The notes under the pieces: generated by a model
Told to the model about the DNA's origin: nothing
The model's input: only the letters and a program-made list of their open reading frames with translations
Database searches by the model: none
Shown: piece by piece, positions 24,480 to 33,399 of the stretch
Layout: each line of letters starts with the position of its first letter
Position numbering within the stretch: the first letter of the stretch is position 1
Made by a program: the position numbers and the translations under genes
NCBI GenBank assembly: GCA_016195685.1
Contig: JACPZE010000015.1
Location: forward strand, 1 to 45,954
Source: Candidatus Gottesmanbacteria bacterium
GTDB taxonomy: Bacteria > Patescibacteriota > Microgenomatia > 2-02-FULL-39-11
Length of the DNA stretch: 45,954 nucleotides
Direction: 5' to 3'

Positions 24480-25982
24480 ATGAGAAAAATACCAACAACT
24501 ATGGCAACTCAGCATCCGGATAACGCCGGTAAACCTTACTGGTATGGTCAGTCTTATCTTTCTACATCGGCTGAACTCGAAGAATGTTATAGATGTTTTT
24601 CAGAGTTAGGTATAGATGAATACAATTGGGATTGGGAAGGTAAATTTGTGGATGAGGCAGTCGTGGATAGATTATTGCATCGTTATTTTGCGTATTTCAA
24701 AAAAAATAATCTAGGGAGAGATAAATTTCTCACTTTTCGTATACCTAATCCCAGAGTTGAACGGCAATACAGATTGGCACGGGCTTTTATGGTCATGATT
24801 ACAAGCAGTCAACTTAGTAAAAGTTTGGGATTTGAAAAACCACCGATTTTTGAGACTATTTTACCCCTGACGGAAACAGCTGAGGAAATTCTAGAAATCC
24901 AGAAAGCATTCAAAGATTTAATAGGATTGGAACACAAGCTTCTGAAAATGGGTGATTCAATTCAACATATTGAAATAATTCCATTGTTTGAACAAGTATC
25001 TAAAATTGCAGACAGCGGCAAAATACTCCGTAAGTATATTAAAAAACATAAAGAAGGTTTTGGATTTATACCAAAATATCTTAGGCCCTATGTTGCCAGA
25101 AGTGACCCCGCGTTAAACTCGGGGCTCGTTCCTACAATATTTGCTATCAAATTAGCACTATCTTCATATAGACAAATAGAGGAAGAATTTTCCATGAAAC
25201 TGTATCCTATGTTAGGAGCAGGATCCCTTCCGTTTAGGGGAGGATTATCCCCGGAAAACATACAAAATTCCATAGATGAGTATCATGGAATATCTACAGT
25301 TACAGTCCAAAGCGCTTTCCGATATGACTATCCGAAATCAGCAGTCAAAAAGAGTATAGAAATATTGAAAACCGAATTACCAAAACACAAGGCACAGGTT
25401 ATAGATCCAATTCAAATAAATTTAATTAAAAAAGCAATTCCTATTTTTGAAAATAATTACCGGATCTCGATTGAAAAATTGGCTCCGCTTATAAACGCAT
25501 TAAGCATACAAGTTGCCCGAAGGCGGGAAAGAATGCAACATATAGGATTATTTGGTTATTCCAGGGGTATTGGTCAAGTATCTTTACCCAGGGCGATTAC
25601 TTTTACTGCTGTTTTATACTCTCTAGGTATTCCGCCGGAATTGATAGGTACTGGTAGAGGGATTAAACTAGCAATAGATAATGGATATTGGAAGGAAATT
25701 GCACCTTTTTATCTGCATCTTAGAGATGATTTGATGAAGGCAGGTTATTTTTTAAATAAAGAAAATGTAAAATATCTTACAGAAGATTTTGGAGGAATAA
25801 GTGATATTTATGACGATATTTCATTTATTGAAAAGACACTTAATATCGAATTGGGTCCAAAAACTTCCCTTCATTTTGAACATTACGATATAACAAAAAA
25901 GATTTACAATAATATTAAGGAAAGGAAAAAAGTTTCACAACTTATTACTGACGGAGGAATATTGAGGAAAAGTTTAGGATAA
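24480..25982 (+). CDS. ppcA: Phosphoenolpyruvate carboxylase, archaeal type
   Basis: This enzyme carboxylates PEP to oxaloacetate, the carbon skeleton of aspartate. The 500-residue length and the start RKIPTTMATQHPDNAGKPYW identify the archaeal-type (PpcA) family, about half the size of the usual bacterial PEPC. Other segments include RPYVARSDPALNSG, AGSLPFRGGLSPEN and GTGRGIKLAIDNG. It is the first gene after the T-box; its ATG touches the terminator T-tract and has no Shine-Dalgarno. The family is sporadic in bacteria, which suggests past transfer. The aminotransferase follows after nine bases. Confidence 0.93.
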   Translation: MRKIPTTMATQHPDNAGKPYWYGQSYLSTSAELEECYRCFSELGIDEYNWDWEGKFVDEAVVDRLLHRYFAYFKKNNLGRDKFLTFRIPNPRVERQYRLARAFMVMITSSQLSKSLGFEKPPIFETILPLTETAEEILEIQKAFKDLIGLEHKLLKMGDSIQHIEIIPLFEQVSKIADSGKILRKYIKKHKEGFGFIPKYLRPYVARSDPALNSGLVPTIFAIKLALSSYRQIEEEFSMKLYPMLGAGSLPFRGGLSPENIQNSIDEYHGISTVTVQSAFRYDYPKSAVKKSIEILKTELPKHKAQVIDPIQINLIKKAIPIFENNYRISIEKLAPLINALSIQVARRRERMQHIGLFGYSRGIGQVSLPRAITFTAVLYSLGIPPELIGTGRGIKLAIDNGYWKEIAPFYLHLRDDLMKAGYFLNKENVKYLTEDFGGISDIYDDISFIEKTLNIELGPKTSLHFEHYDITKKIYNNIKERKKVSQLITDGGILRKSLG

Positions 25983-25991
25983 GAAGGAATT

Positions 25992-27188
25992 ATGAAAAAT
26001 ATATCCATTTCTCAAAGGGCTTTAAATACTCCTGCTTCTGCTGTAAGGAAATTGGTTCCCCTTGCTGACGCCGCAAAAAAAAGAGGGATAAAAGTATATC
26101 ATGTCAATATTGGTCAACCTGATCTGCCGACGCCCAAAAAAATAATCAGCAAAATAAAAAATTTCAAAGCGGAAACACTAGAATATGCACCGTCACCGGG
26201 TCTTTTAGAAACAAGAATGGCCTGGCAAAAATTTTATAAAGATAAAGGAATAAATTTTGAGGTAGAAGATCTTTTTGTGACTAATGGAGGATCTGAAGCT
26301 CTCATTTTTGCCTTTGCTGCCATTGCCGATCCTGGTGATGAAATTATTGTATTTGACCCTTTCTATACAAGCTATGCCATAATTGCCGCGATGAATAATA
26401 TAGTTCTTAAACCTGTATTGACTAAAGCAGCAGATGGATTTCATTTACCGGTACAATCCGTAATCGAAAATGCAATTTCAAGAAGAACAAAAGGTATAGT
26501 TATTTGTAATCCAAATAATCCTACAGGTACTCTTTATACGGATAATGAAGTAGAGACGTTAATAAATATATCTATCAAGCATAATCTATATATTATTTCT
26601 GACGAAACATATCAGGAAATAGTTTTTGACGGAAAAAGAGTATTACCATTTGCATCTTTTCCAAAGATTCGAAATCAACTCATCATCACTGACAGTGTTT
26701 CGAAAAGATTTAATAGTTGTGGAGCAAGAATAGGAAGTTTTGTAAGTCGAAATAAAGATTTGATGAGGGCAGTACTTAGATTTGCACAATCCCGGCTTTG
26801 TGTAGCGACAGTCGAACAATTAGCAGTAATACCTTTGTTAAATGATTATAAATCTTATACGGAAAAAATAAGAGATGTTTATGCCAAAAGAAGAAATACA
26901 GTCATGACCGAGCTTAAAAAGATTCCTGGCATATCATTTATTCCACCTGAAGGAGCTTTTTACATTATGCCAAAACTTCCTATCCTTGATAGTGATGATT
27001 TTGCAACTTTTCTTCTAACCAAATTCTCAGATCATGGTGAAACAGTGATGGTTGCTCCGGCTTCAGGATTTTACGCGACGGCGGGTTTAGGAAAAGATGA
27101 AATAAGAATCGCATATGTCTTGGAAGAAAAAAAACTGAGAAGAGCGATGGATCTTTTAGGATTGGCAATAAAGAAGTATAATAAATGA
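25992..27188 (+). CDS. Class I/II aminotransferase, probably aspartate aminotransferase
   Basis: This 398-residue fold-type I PLP enzyme has the segment TNGGSEALIFAF, the cofactor-binding NPNNPTGTLYT and SDETYQEIVFDG, the PLP lysine in SVSKRFNSCGARIGS and a C-terminal arginine in KDEIRIAYV. A subgroup 1-beta type aspartate aminotransferase is the best fit. Standing between PEP carboxylase and AspRS under a T-box, it most likely converts oxaloacetate to aspartate. Aromatic or alanine transaminase activity cannot be excluded from sequence. AAGGA precedes the ATG. Confidence 0.88.
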   Translation: MKNISISQRALNTPASAVRKLVPLADAAKKRGIKVYHVNIGQPDLPTPKKIISKIKNFKAETLEYAPSPGLLETRMAWQKFYKDKGINFEVEDLFVTNGGSEALIFAFAAIADPGDEIIVFDPFYTSYAIIAAMNNIVLKPVLTKAADGFHLPVQSVIENAISRRTKGIVICNPNNPTGTLYTDNEVETLINISIKHNLYIISDETYQEIVFDGKRVLPFASFPKIRNQLIITDSVSKRFNSCGARIGSFVSRNKDLMRAVLRFAQSRLCVATVEQLAVIPLLNDYKSYTEKIRDVYAKRRNTVMTELKKIPGISFIPPEGAFYIMPKLPILDSDDFATFLLTKFSDHGETVMVAPASGFYATAGLGKDEIRIAYVLEEKKLRRAMDLLGLAIKKYNK

Positions 27189-27214
27189 TTCATTAATAGT
27201 TTCGGAAAAATATT

Positions 27215-28612
27215 ATGGATAGATGTTTGGCGGCCGATACTATAAAAAATATTGATACAGAAGTAACTCTTTTGGGTTGGGTAGATACCATAAGAAGCCA
27301 TGGGAAAATTGCTTTTATAGATCTTCGCGATAGAAGCGGGTTAGTTCAGTGCGTAGATACTTCAGGTAAAATTTCCGCTGGCAATGAAGACGTGATCAAA
27401 ATTACGGGTTTAGTGAAAAAACGTCCGGAAAAAATGATTAACCTCAAAATCCCTAGCGGTACAGTAGAGGTATCGATTAAAAGTTTTGAGATTTTAACAA
27501 AATCAAAAGAATTACCGTTTGCGATAGATTGTGACGGATACGATATAAACGAGGAGATAAGAATGAAGTATCGTTACTTGGATATTCGTCGATTGCGAAT
27601 TACAAGAAATCTAAAGATAAGATCCCAAGTGACGACTTTTATAAGAAATTTTTTGACGAAGCGGGATTTTGCAGAAATAGAAACTCCGATGTTGACTAAA
27701 ACCACTCCGGAGGGAGCGAGAGATTTTATAGTTCCTTCAAGACTTCAGAAAGGAAAATTCTATGCATTGCCTCAATCTCCACAACAATATAAGCAGCTTC
27801 TGATGGTTGCAGGAATTGAAAGGTATTTTCAGATTGTAAGATGTTTTAGAGATGAAGATCCGAGAGCTGATCGTGCTTATGGTGAGTTTACCCAACTTGA
27901 TTTGGAGATGTCTTTTGTAAATCAGGAAGATATAATGCGACTTACAGAAGAAATGTTTACAAAGTTGGTGGCGGAAATTTTTCCGGAAAAACATATTTTG
28001 ATTTCTCCATGGCCGAGATTATCCCATAAAGAAGTAATGGAGAAGTATAAAACGGATAAACCTGATTTAAGAAAAAATAAAACTGATAAAAATGAATTAG
28101 CATTTTCTTGGACTATAGATTTTCCGTTGTTTACCGAACAGTCAAAAGAAGATTTTTATCATGGGTCAGGAAAAGCCAAATTTGCGCCATCACATCATAT
28201 GTTCGCTGCTCCTCATCCGGATGATATTCCACTTCTTTCTTCCGATCCTATGAAAGTTAGGGGATTGCAACACGATTTAGTTCTAAATGGATATGAAGTG
28301 GGTGGAGGTAGTATGCGTATACATGAAAAAGAATTACAAGAAAAAATTTTTGATCTGATAGGATTTACCGATAAACAAAAAATGCAATTTGAACACATAC
28401 TGACTGCTTTTACTTTTGGTGTGCCTCCGCATGGAGGAATTGCTCCTGGCATTGATAGGTTTCTTATGGCAGCATTGGGAGAGCCAAGCGTTCGGGAAGT
28501 CATGGCATTTCCTACTTCTTCTTCTGGTCAAACTGCAGTCATGGATGCGCCGTCAAATGTTACCGAAGAACAGCTTAAAGAATTAGAAATTAAAATTGTT
28601 TCCGCCAAATAA
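27215..28612 (+). CDS. aspS: Aspartyl-tRNA synthetase lacking the GAD domain
   Basis: This class II synthetase charges tRNA with aspartate. It has an N-terminal OB-fold anticodon domain (about 1-105), motif 1 in DFAEIETPMLTKTTPEGARD, the bacterial-type FRDEDPRADRAYGEFTQLD (motif 2, about 211-229) and motif 3 GIAPGIDRFLMA. At 465 residues it is about 120 shorter than typical bacterial AspRS. The GAD insertion expected after KTDKPDLR (279-286) is replaced by about a dozen residues before the conserved SWTIDFPLF (298-306). It is the last gene of the T-box operon. Whether it is Asp/Asn discriminating is not clear. Confidence 0.93.
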   Translation: MDRCLAADTIKNIDTEVTLLGWVDTIRSHGKIAFIDLRDRSGLVQCVDTSGKISAGNEDVIKITGLVKKRPEKMINLKIPSGTVEVSIKSFEILTKSKELPFAIDCDGYDINEEIRMKYRYLDIRRLRITRNLKIRSQVTTFIRNFLTKRDFAEIETPMLTKTTPEGARDFIVPSRLQKGKFYALPQSPQQYKQLLMVAGIERYFQIVRCFRDEDPRADRAYGEFTQLDLEMSFVNQEDIMRLTEEMFTKLVAEIFPEKHILISPWPRLSHKEVMEKYKTDKPDLRKNKTDKNELAFSWTIDFPLFTEQSKEDFYHGSGKAKFAPSHHMFAAPHPDDIPLLSSDPMKVRGLQHDLVLNGYEVGGGSMRIHEKELQEKIFDLIGFTDKQKMQFEHILTAFTFGVPPHGGIAPGIDRFLMAALGEPSVREVMAFPTSSSGQTAVMDAPSNVTEEQLKELEIKIVSAK

Positions 28613-28639
28613 ACAGTTCAAACGCATCTTACTGCCAAA

Positions 28640-29605
28640 ATGAAATTTCAAAAGTTGAGTAAAATCTTTAGGAATAATTTAATTAGAATAATATGTTTTG
28701 CTGGATTTGCATTTGTATTGTTTCTTTTCCCTTCACCTAATATATATTTCCAAACTTTTTCTAGTAATTTTACAAGCGGGGATTCTTTCAATATCGATCT
28801 ACCTTCACCGCCGCCAATCCCTATAAATATAACAGGTGCTGTCGTCCCTGATTTAACAGCAGAGGGAGTTCTAATTATTGATCTGCCTTCATATATGATA
28901 ATTCATGAAAAAAACGCGGATGAGAAATTTCACCCTGCATCGACAACTAAAATTATTACTGCATTAGTTGCTCTAGATCATTTTCAGCTTGACGATATTT
29001 TAACCGTGGGTCGGGTTGAAACAGAAGGAAGAGTGATGGGTCTTGTCAGTGGTGAAAAACTTACATTTGAGTCTCTTCTATATGGCGCTTTAGTTCATTC
29101 GGCCAATGACGCAGCCTATGCGATTGCCGAAAATTATCCCGGAGGAGTAGAAAAATTTGTAGAAGCCATGAATCGGAAGACAGTTGCTCTTCATCTGGAC
29201 AATACTCACTTTAACAATCCGATAGGTTTTGATGATGATCAAACTTACACAACACCAAAAGATTTAGCAAAACTTGCAAAAGTAGCTTTGAGTAATAAAC
29301 TTGTCGCGAAAATTGTAAGTACAAAATCAATAACGGTTTCTGATAGTGATTTCACTTATTTTCATGCACTTACTAATGTAAATGAACTTTTAGGTAAAGT
29401 AGCAGGTGTTGCCGGTGTGAAGACCGGATACACGGAAAGTGGGGGTGAAATATTAGTTTCAGAAGTGAAAAAAAATGGTCGATCGGTACTTTTTGTAGTA
29501 CTTAAAAGTGTGGATAGATTTAAAGAAACAAAAGATTTAATTGATTGGGTATTTGGTAACTTTGCTTGGAAAAATATTACCGAAATTATTCCAGCCAATC
29601 ATTAG
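28640..29605 (+). CDS. D-alanyl-D-alanine carboxypeptidase (S11 family)
   Basis: This penicillin-binding protein trims peptidoglycan stem peptides. The 321-residue chain has an N-terminal hydrophobic signal or anchor (about 14-32), a proline-rich linker, and the three serine-enzyme motifs: Ser101-x-x-Lys104 in HPASTTKI, SAND (SxN) and KTGYTESGG. There is no PBP5-type C-terminal amphipathic anchor or extra domain, so the N-terminal helix probably holds it in the membrane. Its last 20 bases overlap the convergent gene. Confidence 0.92.
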   Translation: MKFQKLSKIFRNNLIRIICFAGFAFVLFLFPSPNIYFQTFSSNFTSGDSFNIDLPSPPPIPINITGAVVPDLTAEGVLIIDLPSYMIIHEKNADEKFHPASTTKIITALVALDHFQLDDILTVGRVETEGRVMGLVSGEKLTFESLLYGALVHSANDAAYAIAENYPGGVEKFVEAMNRKTVALHLDNTHFNNPIGFDDDQTYTTPKDLAKLAKVALSNKLVAKIVSTKSITVSDSDFTYFHALTNVNELLGKVAGVAGVKTGYTESGGEILVSEVKKNGRSVLFVVLKSVDRFKETKDLIDWVFGNFAWKNITEIIPANH

Positions 29606-30656
29606 AAACTGCAGGTAAATAGGCGACGAAATCATTATCTCCTTCAAAAACATAAATCGGTTGCAGATAATTCTGCGGTTCATCACTATCGTAATATGCC
29701 AGATAAATATTGCGGATAATAATTTGGTTTTGAGAATTATTATTTCCTATATTGACGACAAATGCATAGCCGTCTGTTAAATCTTGCCATGCGGCCTCAC
29801 TACTTCTGAGAGGATATGTCCCAAAATCATCCAACGCAATAGGCCAGAACGTATAGAATAATTCAATAATCCTTTTATTAATTATCGTAGAAGGAGTATA
29901 AAGAACGAAGTTATAGCTTTCAGAGAATTGAGGTGGTAATACTTTTTTATTATCCATATCGTTGCGGAAAAAATTTATCTTTAAAAGATTAGTGTCTGAT
30001 AAGCTTGACGCTACACTGGCAATTTTCGTTTGTGGGTTGTATGTTAGAAGCGTGGTGGTAACTTTTCCCTTTGCTATGGCGTCATCAAAAAGGCCGTTGA
30101 ACTGGATGTAATTTTTCACTTCTGTTATGGTTTGATCTTTGTTTTGTATAGTATCACCGGCAAATAGAGACGGATTATTTTTATAATCATATTTAAGTTT
30201 GAAATTCTTAGTCGTAGTATCTATTTCCAATGTATGAAGTTTGTCATCTGGATCAGTAAAACGATAATATGTTGAGCTTATGGGTTCTTCTGGATTTGTG
30301 AATCCGAGTTTAACAGCGAAATTACGGGCTCTCTGGGTATCCAAAAGTGTCGGTAATTTCTTGGGCATGGAATAAACTTTCCCGGCTGGAGTCGCATCTT
30401 TTATGGCTAATCCTTCAACATTTTCTAGTTTAAACTTAAGTCCTGAAGAGGAAATAGCTATATGAGTGAATTTCGGAGCAGGAATTTTATTAAATCTGGT
30501 TGCATTGACATAAACTAGAGGTATTGGGTGGGTCTTTTTCCAGTAATCCAAGATTATATTGTACATAAAATTGAGGATAATATAAGCTACAAAAGCAATC
30601 AGTAATCCAAGTGCTAGTTTTTTTGTGACTAGAGAGATTTCAGTTAAATGAGACAT
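29586..30656 (-). CDS. Hypothetical membrane-anchored protein
   Basis: A 356-residue protein has one N-terminal membrane segment (about 12-34, LGLLIAFVAYIILNFMYNII) and a long extracytoplasmic part rich in beta-strand-forming residues. Late segments such as AYYDSDEPQNYLQPIYVFEG resemble the pattern of YycI/PepSY-like extracytoplasmic regulators, but this is a weak impression and no family is claimed. Its 3' end overlaps dacA-like coding sequence by 20 bases on the opposite strand. A recognisable promoter lies 27 bases upstream. Confidence 0.7.
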   Translation of the reverse strand: MSHLTEISLVTKKLALGLLIAFVAYIILNFMYNIILDYWKKTHPIPLVYVNATRFNKIPAPKFTHIAISSSGLKFKLENVEGLAIKDATPAGKVYSMPKKLPTLLDTQRARNFAVKLGFTNPEEPISSTYYRFTDPDDKLHTLEIDTTTKNFKLKYDYKNNPSLFAGDTIQNKDQTITEVKNYIQFNGLFDDAIAKGKVTTTLLTYNPQTKIASVASSLSDTNLLKINFFRNDMDNKKVLPPQFSESYNFVLYTPSTIINKRIIELFYTFWPIALDDFGTYPLRSSEAAWQDLTDGYAFVVNIGNNNSQNQIIIRNIYLAYYDSDEPQNYLQPIYVFEGDNDFVAYLPAVSNDWLE

Positions 30657-30682
30657 GGCAGAAAATAAGGCTCCTTAGATTG

Positions 30683-30711
30683 AGTATAAGTAAATTGCGT
30701 GCTAGAATCAA
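30683..30711 (-). promoter_or_regulatory. Promoter of the hypothetical membrane protein
   Basis: On the minus strand TTGATT (30711-30706) and TATACT (30688-30683) are separated by 17 bases. The gene start at 30656 lies 27 bases downstream of the -10 box, with AAGGAG in between. Confidence 0.6.
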
Positions 30712-30724
30712 TGTATATTAATTT

Positions 30725-30818
30725 ACGGGTCCAGCTCCCTCGTAAGACGGGACTAGCGCATTATTATCTATTAACTCTCGTTTACCCTGAGCGAAGTCGA
30801 AGGGCTCGCGTCACCCGT
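30725..30818 (+). repeat. Palindromic repeat family A, copy 2 (upstream of gltX)
   Basis: A 94-base relative of the element before ilvB has the same inverted ends, ACGGGT (30725-30730) and ACCCGT (30813-30818). It has a diverged inner hairpin (TCCC/GGGA flanked by AG/CT) and the conserved GTTTACCCTGAGCGAAGTCG segment (30780-30799). It carries about 25 extra bases in the middle. It ends 15 bases before the gltX ATG, the same spacing as in the ilvB copy. Confidence 0.72.
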
Positions 30819-30833
30819 TTATAAAATTTAAGT

Positions 30834-32228
30834 ATGAATACAGTCCGCGTTCGTATCGCTCCATCTCCAACAGGTGAAGATCTGCATATCGGAAATGTTT
30901 ATACTGCGCTTATAAATTTTGCATTTGCACGCAAAAATAACGGAAAATTTGTAGTCAGAATAGAAGATACTGATAGGACAAGATTAGTAGAAGGATCAGA
31001 GAAAAGGATATTATCTTCTTTGAAATGGATCGGATTAAATTACGACGAAGGTATTGATGTAGGTGGATCATACGGTCCTTACCGGCAATCAGAAAGGCTT
31101 CAACTGTATAAACGATACGCCTTGGAGCTTATAGAGAAAGGGCATGCGTATTACTGTTTTTGTACTCCGGAAAGGCTAAGTGAACTGCGAAAAGTTCAAC
31201 AAGAAAAAAAAATACCGACAATGTATGACGGCCACTGTAAAGAAATCAAAAATCAAGAATTACGAATTAAGAATGACAAGTACGTAATTAGATTAAATGT
31301 TCCGGATGAAGGAGTGACGGAGTTTAATGATTTGATAAGAGGAAAGATTTCTTTTGAAAATAAACTGCTGGATGATCAGGTATTGCTGAAATCGGATGGA
31401 TACCCCACATATCATTTGGGTGTAGTTGTTGATGATTATCTTATGAAAATAAGCCATGTCATACGAGCGGAAGAATGGATTTCTTCTACTCCTAAACATA
31501 TTTTGATTTACAAATTTCTAGGATGGGAACTTCCGATTTTTGCTCACGGGCCGATACTTCGAAACCCAGATAAAAGTAAATTATCCAAAAGAAAAAATCC
31601 AGTTTGGGCATCATGGTATAAAGAGCAGGGATTCTTGCCAGAAGCGATATTAAATTATTTGGCTCTTATGGGTTGGTCCCATCCGGAAGGGAAAGATATT
31701 TTTTCTTTAGAAGAATTTATCGAAAAATTTAGATTAGAAGATCTGAAGGCCGTAGGTCCGGCATTTGATATCAAAAAACTTGAATGGATGAATGGAGAAT
31801 ATATACGTAAATTTAAAAGTCAAAATTTAAAAGTCAAAATTATGGAATTTATCGGAAAAGATTATCCAGAAGAATTAGTAGAGAAAACAATTCCTCTAAT
31901 ACAGGAAAGAATCAAAAAATTATCGGATTATTTACCACTAGCTGGTTTTTTCTTTGAAAGGCCGCAAAGTTATGAAACGGATATAAAAAGTAAAAAGGAT
32001 TTATTAAAAAAAATGATAGAAAGACTTGAATCAATTTCTACTTGGCGAGCGCAAGCGGTCGGAGACCAAATGCAGGTTTTGGCAGTGGAACAGAAGATAA
32101 AAACCGGTGAGTTTTTTATGATTTTACGAGTTGCCCTAACCGGGAAGAAAATTTCTCCACCTCTAAACGAATCAATGGAAATATTGGGAAAACAAGAAGT
32201 TTTAAACCGTCTTAAAGCATTATTATAG
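30834..32228 (+). CDS. gltX: Glutamyl-tRNA synthetase
   Basis: This class I synthetase charges tRNA with glutamate, and perhaps also tRNA-Gln in genomes without GlnRS. The 464-residue protein has the HIGH-type motif SPTGEDLHIGNVYTALIN and the KMSKS-type motif DKSKLSKRKNP. Two low-complexity inserts are visible: KNQELRIKND near residue 143, and KFKSQNLKVKI near 327, encoded by two perfect 14-base tandem copies at 31809-31836. The C-terminal anticodon domain is complete. It heads a four-gene + strand cluster. Confidence 0.95.
   Translation: MNTVRVRIAPSPTGEDLHIGNVYTALINFAFARKNNGKFVVRIEDTDRTRLVEGSEKRILSSLKWIGLNYDEGIDVGGSYGPYRQSERLQLYKRYALELIEKGHAYYCFCTPERLSELRKVQQEKKIPTMYDGHCKEIKNQELRIKNDKYVIRLNVPDEGVTEFNDLIRGKISFENKLLDDQVLLKSDGYPTYHLGVVVDDYLMKISHVIRAEEWISSTPKHILIYKFLGWELPIFAHGPILRNPDKSKLSKRKNPVWASWYKEQGFLPEAILNYLALMGWSHPEGKDIFSLEEFIEKFRLEDLKAVGPAFDIKKLEWMNGEYIRKFKSQNLKVKIMEFIGKDYPEELVEKTIPLIQERIKKLSDYLPLAGFFFERPQSYETDIKSKKDLLKKMIERLESISTWRAQAVGDQMQVLAVEQKIKTGEFFMILRVALTGKKISPPLNESMEILGKQEVLNRLKALL
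31809..31836 (+). repeat. Tandem 14-base repeat inside gltX
   Basis: Two perfect copies of AAATTTAAAAGTCA lie in frame in gltX and encode a lysine-rich stretch between the catalytic and anticodon-binding parts. Confidence 0.9.
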
Positions 32229-32241
32229 TACAATACTTGAA

Positions 32242-33393
32242 ATGATTAAGTTGACTAGATCACAAAATATACAAAAAACAAAAGAATCTAATTTCGATAT
32301 TATTATTGTTGGAGGTGGAATAATTGGTTGTAGTATTGCTCTTGAATTGACAGAAAGAAAATATAAAGTCGCGTTGATAGAACGTGATAAATTAGGATCG
32401 GGCGCTTCATCAGCAGCTACAGGAGGATTAACTCCACAAAGTGATGATTTCTGTAAAGGTCCCCTTCGACTTTTTGCTTTGGCAAGTCTAGAAATGTATC
32501 CTAAATGGCTTAAAAAACTTTATGACATAACAGGTGCTTATGTAGAATATCAAGAGTATGGATTGTTGCGACTTGCATTTACTAAAGAGGTACTTGATCA
32601 GTTGGATGAATCAGCGAAAACATGGGCAAAAGAAGGTTTTTCTTTTAGAAAACTATCCCGGAAGCAAATTTTGCAGATGGAACCGCTTCTTAATCCTGAG
32701 CTTATAGGGGGATATCATTTACCTCAAGAACCATCCATAGATCCTCAAGCTTTGATGGATACTGTAGCTAGAGCAATTAGTTTAACTGGTTGTCATATTT
32801 TTTTGGGTCGCCCTGTTGTTGAACTAATACAGCAACAAAAACGCGCAAAAGGTGTAATATTATCAGATGGCACTATTTTATCTGCAGATTGGGTAGTAAT
32901 CGCTGCAGGAGCTTGGTCTGGCATGATAAAAGGAATTCCTTTTTGCCCAGTAGAACCGGCAAAAGGACAAGTATTACTTGTAAAGACGCATAGAAATCTT
33001 TTTAAATATCATATTTATTCCACACCAGGTTATATAATTCCACGTTTGGATGGCCGTATTACGCTCGGAGTTACTTATGAATTAGCAGGTTATAATAAGA
33101 CTGTTACAGTGGGAGGTATGCACGAAATATTAAATGCAACTATGAAATTATCAGAAGCGATAAAAGATTGTGAGATTTTACGTTATTGGGCAGGACTTAG
33201 GCCAAGAATGCCTGATGAGAAACCAGTACTTGGACTCTCTTCTAAAGTAGAAAGACTAGTATTTGCTACAGGACATTTTGGTTTGGGGATTACCTTAACA
33301 CCTATAACTGCTAAACTCATTTCTGATCTAATTTCAGGTAAGCCATTTAATAAAGAGCTTTCAATTTATTCACCGGATCGTTTTGAGAAATAA
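32242..33393 (+). CDS. FAD-dependent oxidoreductase, DAO/ThiO-like
   Basis: This 383-residue D-amino acid/glycine oxidase family protein has the FAD dinucleotide fold IIVGGGIIGCSIALEL followed by E48-like ALIERDKLGSGASSAATGG, a substrate domain, and the C-terminal WAGLRPRMPDEKPVLG and FATGHFGLGITLTP that are typical of ThiO-type glycine oxidases. The substrate is unknown and no thiamine genes are nearby. It lies 13 bases after gltX and six bases before a 2-hydroxyacid dehydrogenase, so a role in amino acid or hydroxy-acid turnover is possible. Confidence 0.85.
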   Translation: MIKLTRSQNIQKTKESNFDIIIVGGGIIGCSIALELTERKYKVALIERDKLGSGASSAATGGLTPQSDDFCKGPLRLFALASLEMYPKWLKKLYDITGAYVEYQEYGLLRLAFTKEVLDQLDESAKTWAKEGFSFRKLSRKQILQMEPLLNPELIGGYHLPQEPSIDPQALMDTVARAISLTGCHIFLGRPVVELIQQQKRAKGVILSDGTILSADWVVIAAGAWSGMIKGIPFCPVEPAKGQVLLVKTHRNLFKYHIYSTPGYIIPRLDGRITLGVTYELAGYNKTVTVGGMHEILNATMKLSEAIKDCEILRYWAGLRPRMPDEKPVLGLSSKVERLVFATGHFGLGITLTPITAKLISDLISGKPFNKELSIYSPDRFEK

Positions 33394-33399
33394 TTTTTT

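Noticed and set aside
25098-25125. GC-rich palindrome-like stretch CCCCGCGTTAAACTCGGGG in ppcA
   Set aside because: It encodes ARSDPALNSG, a conserved part of archaeal-type PEP carboxylase, so the symmetry needs no repeat insertion to explain it.
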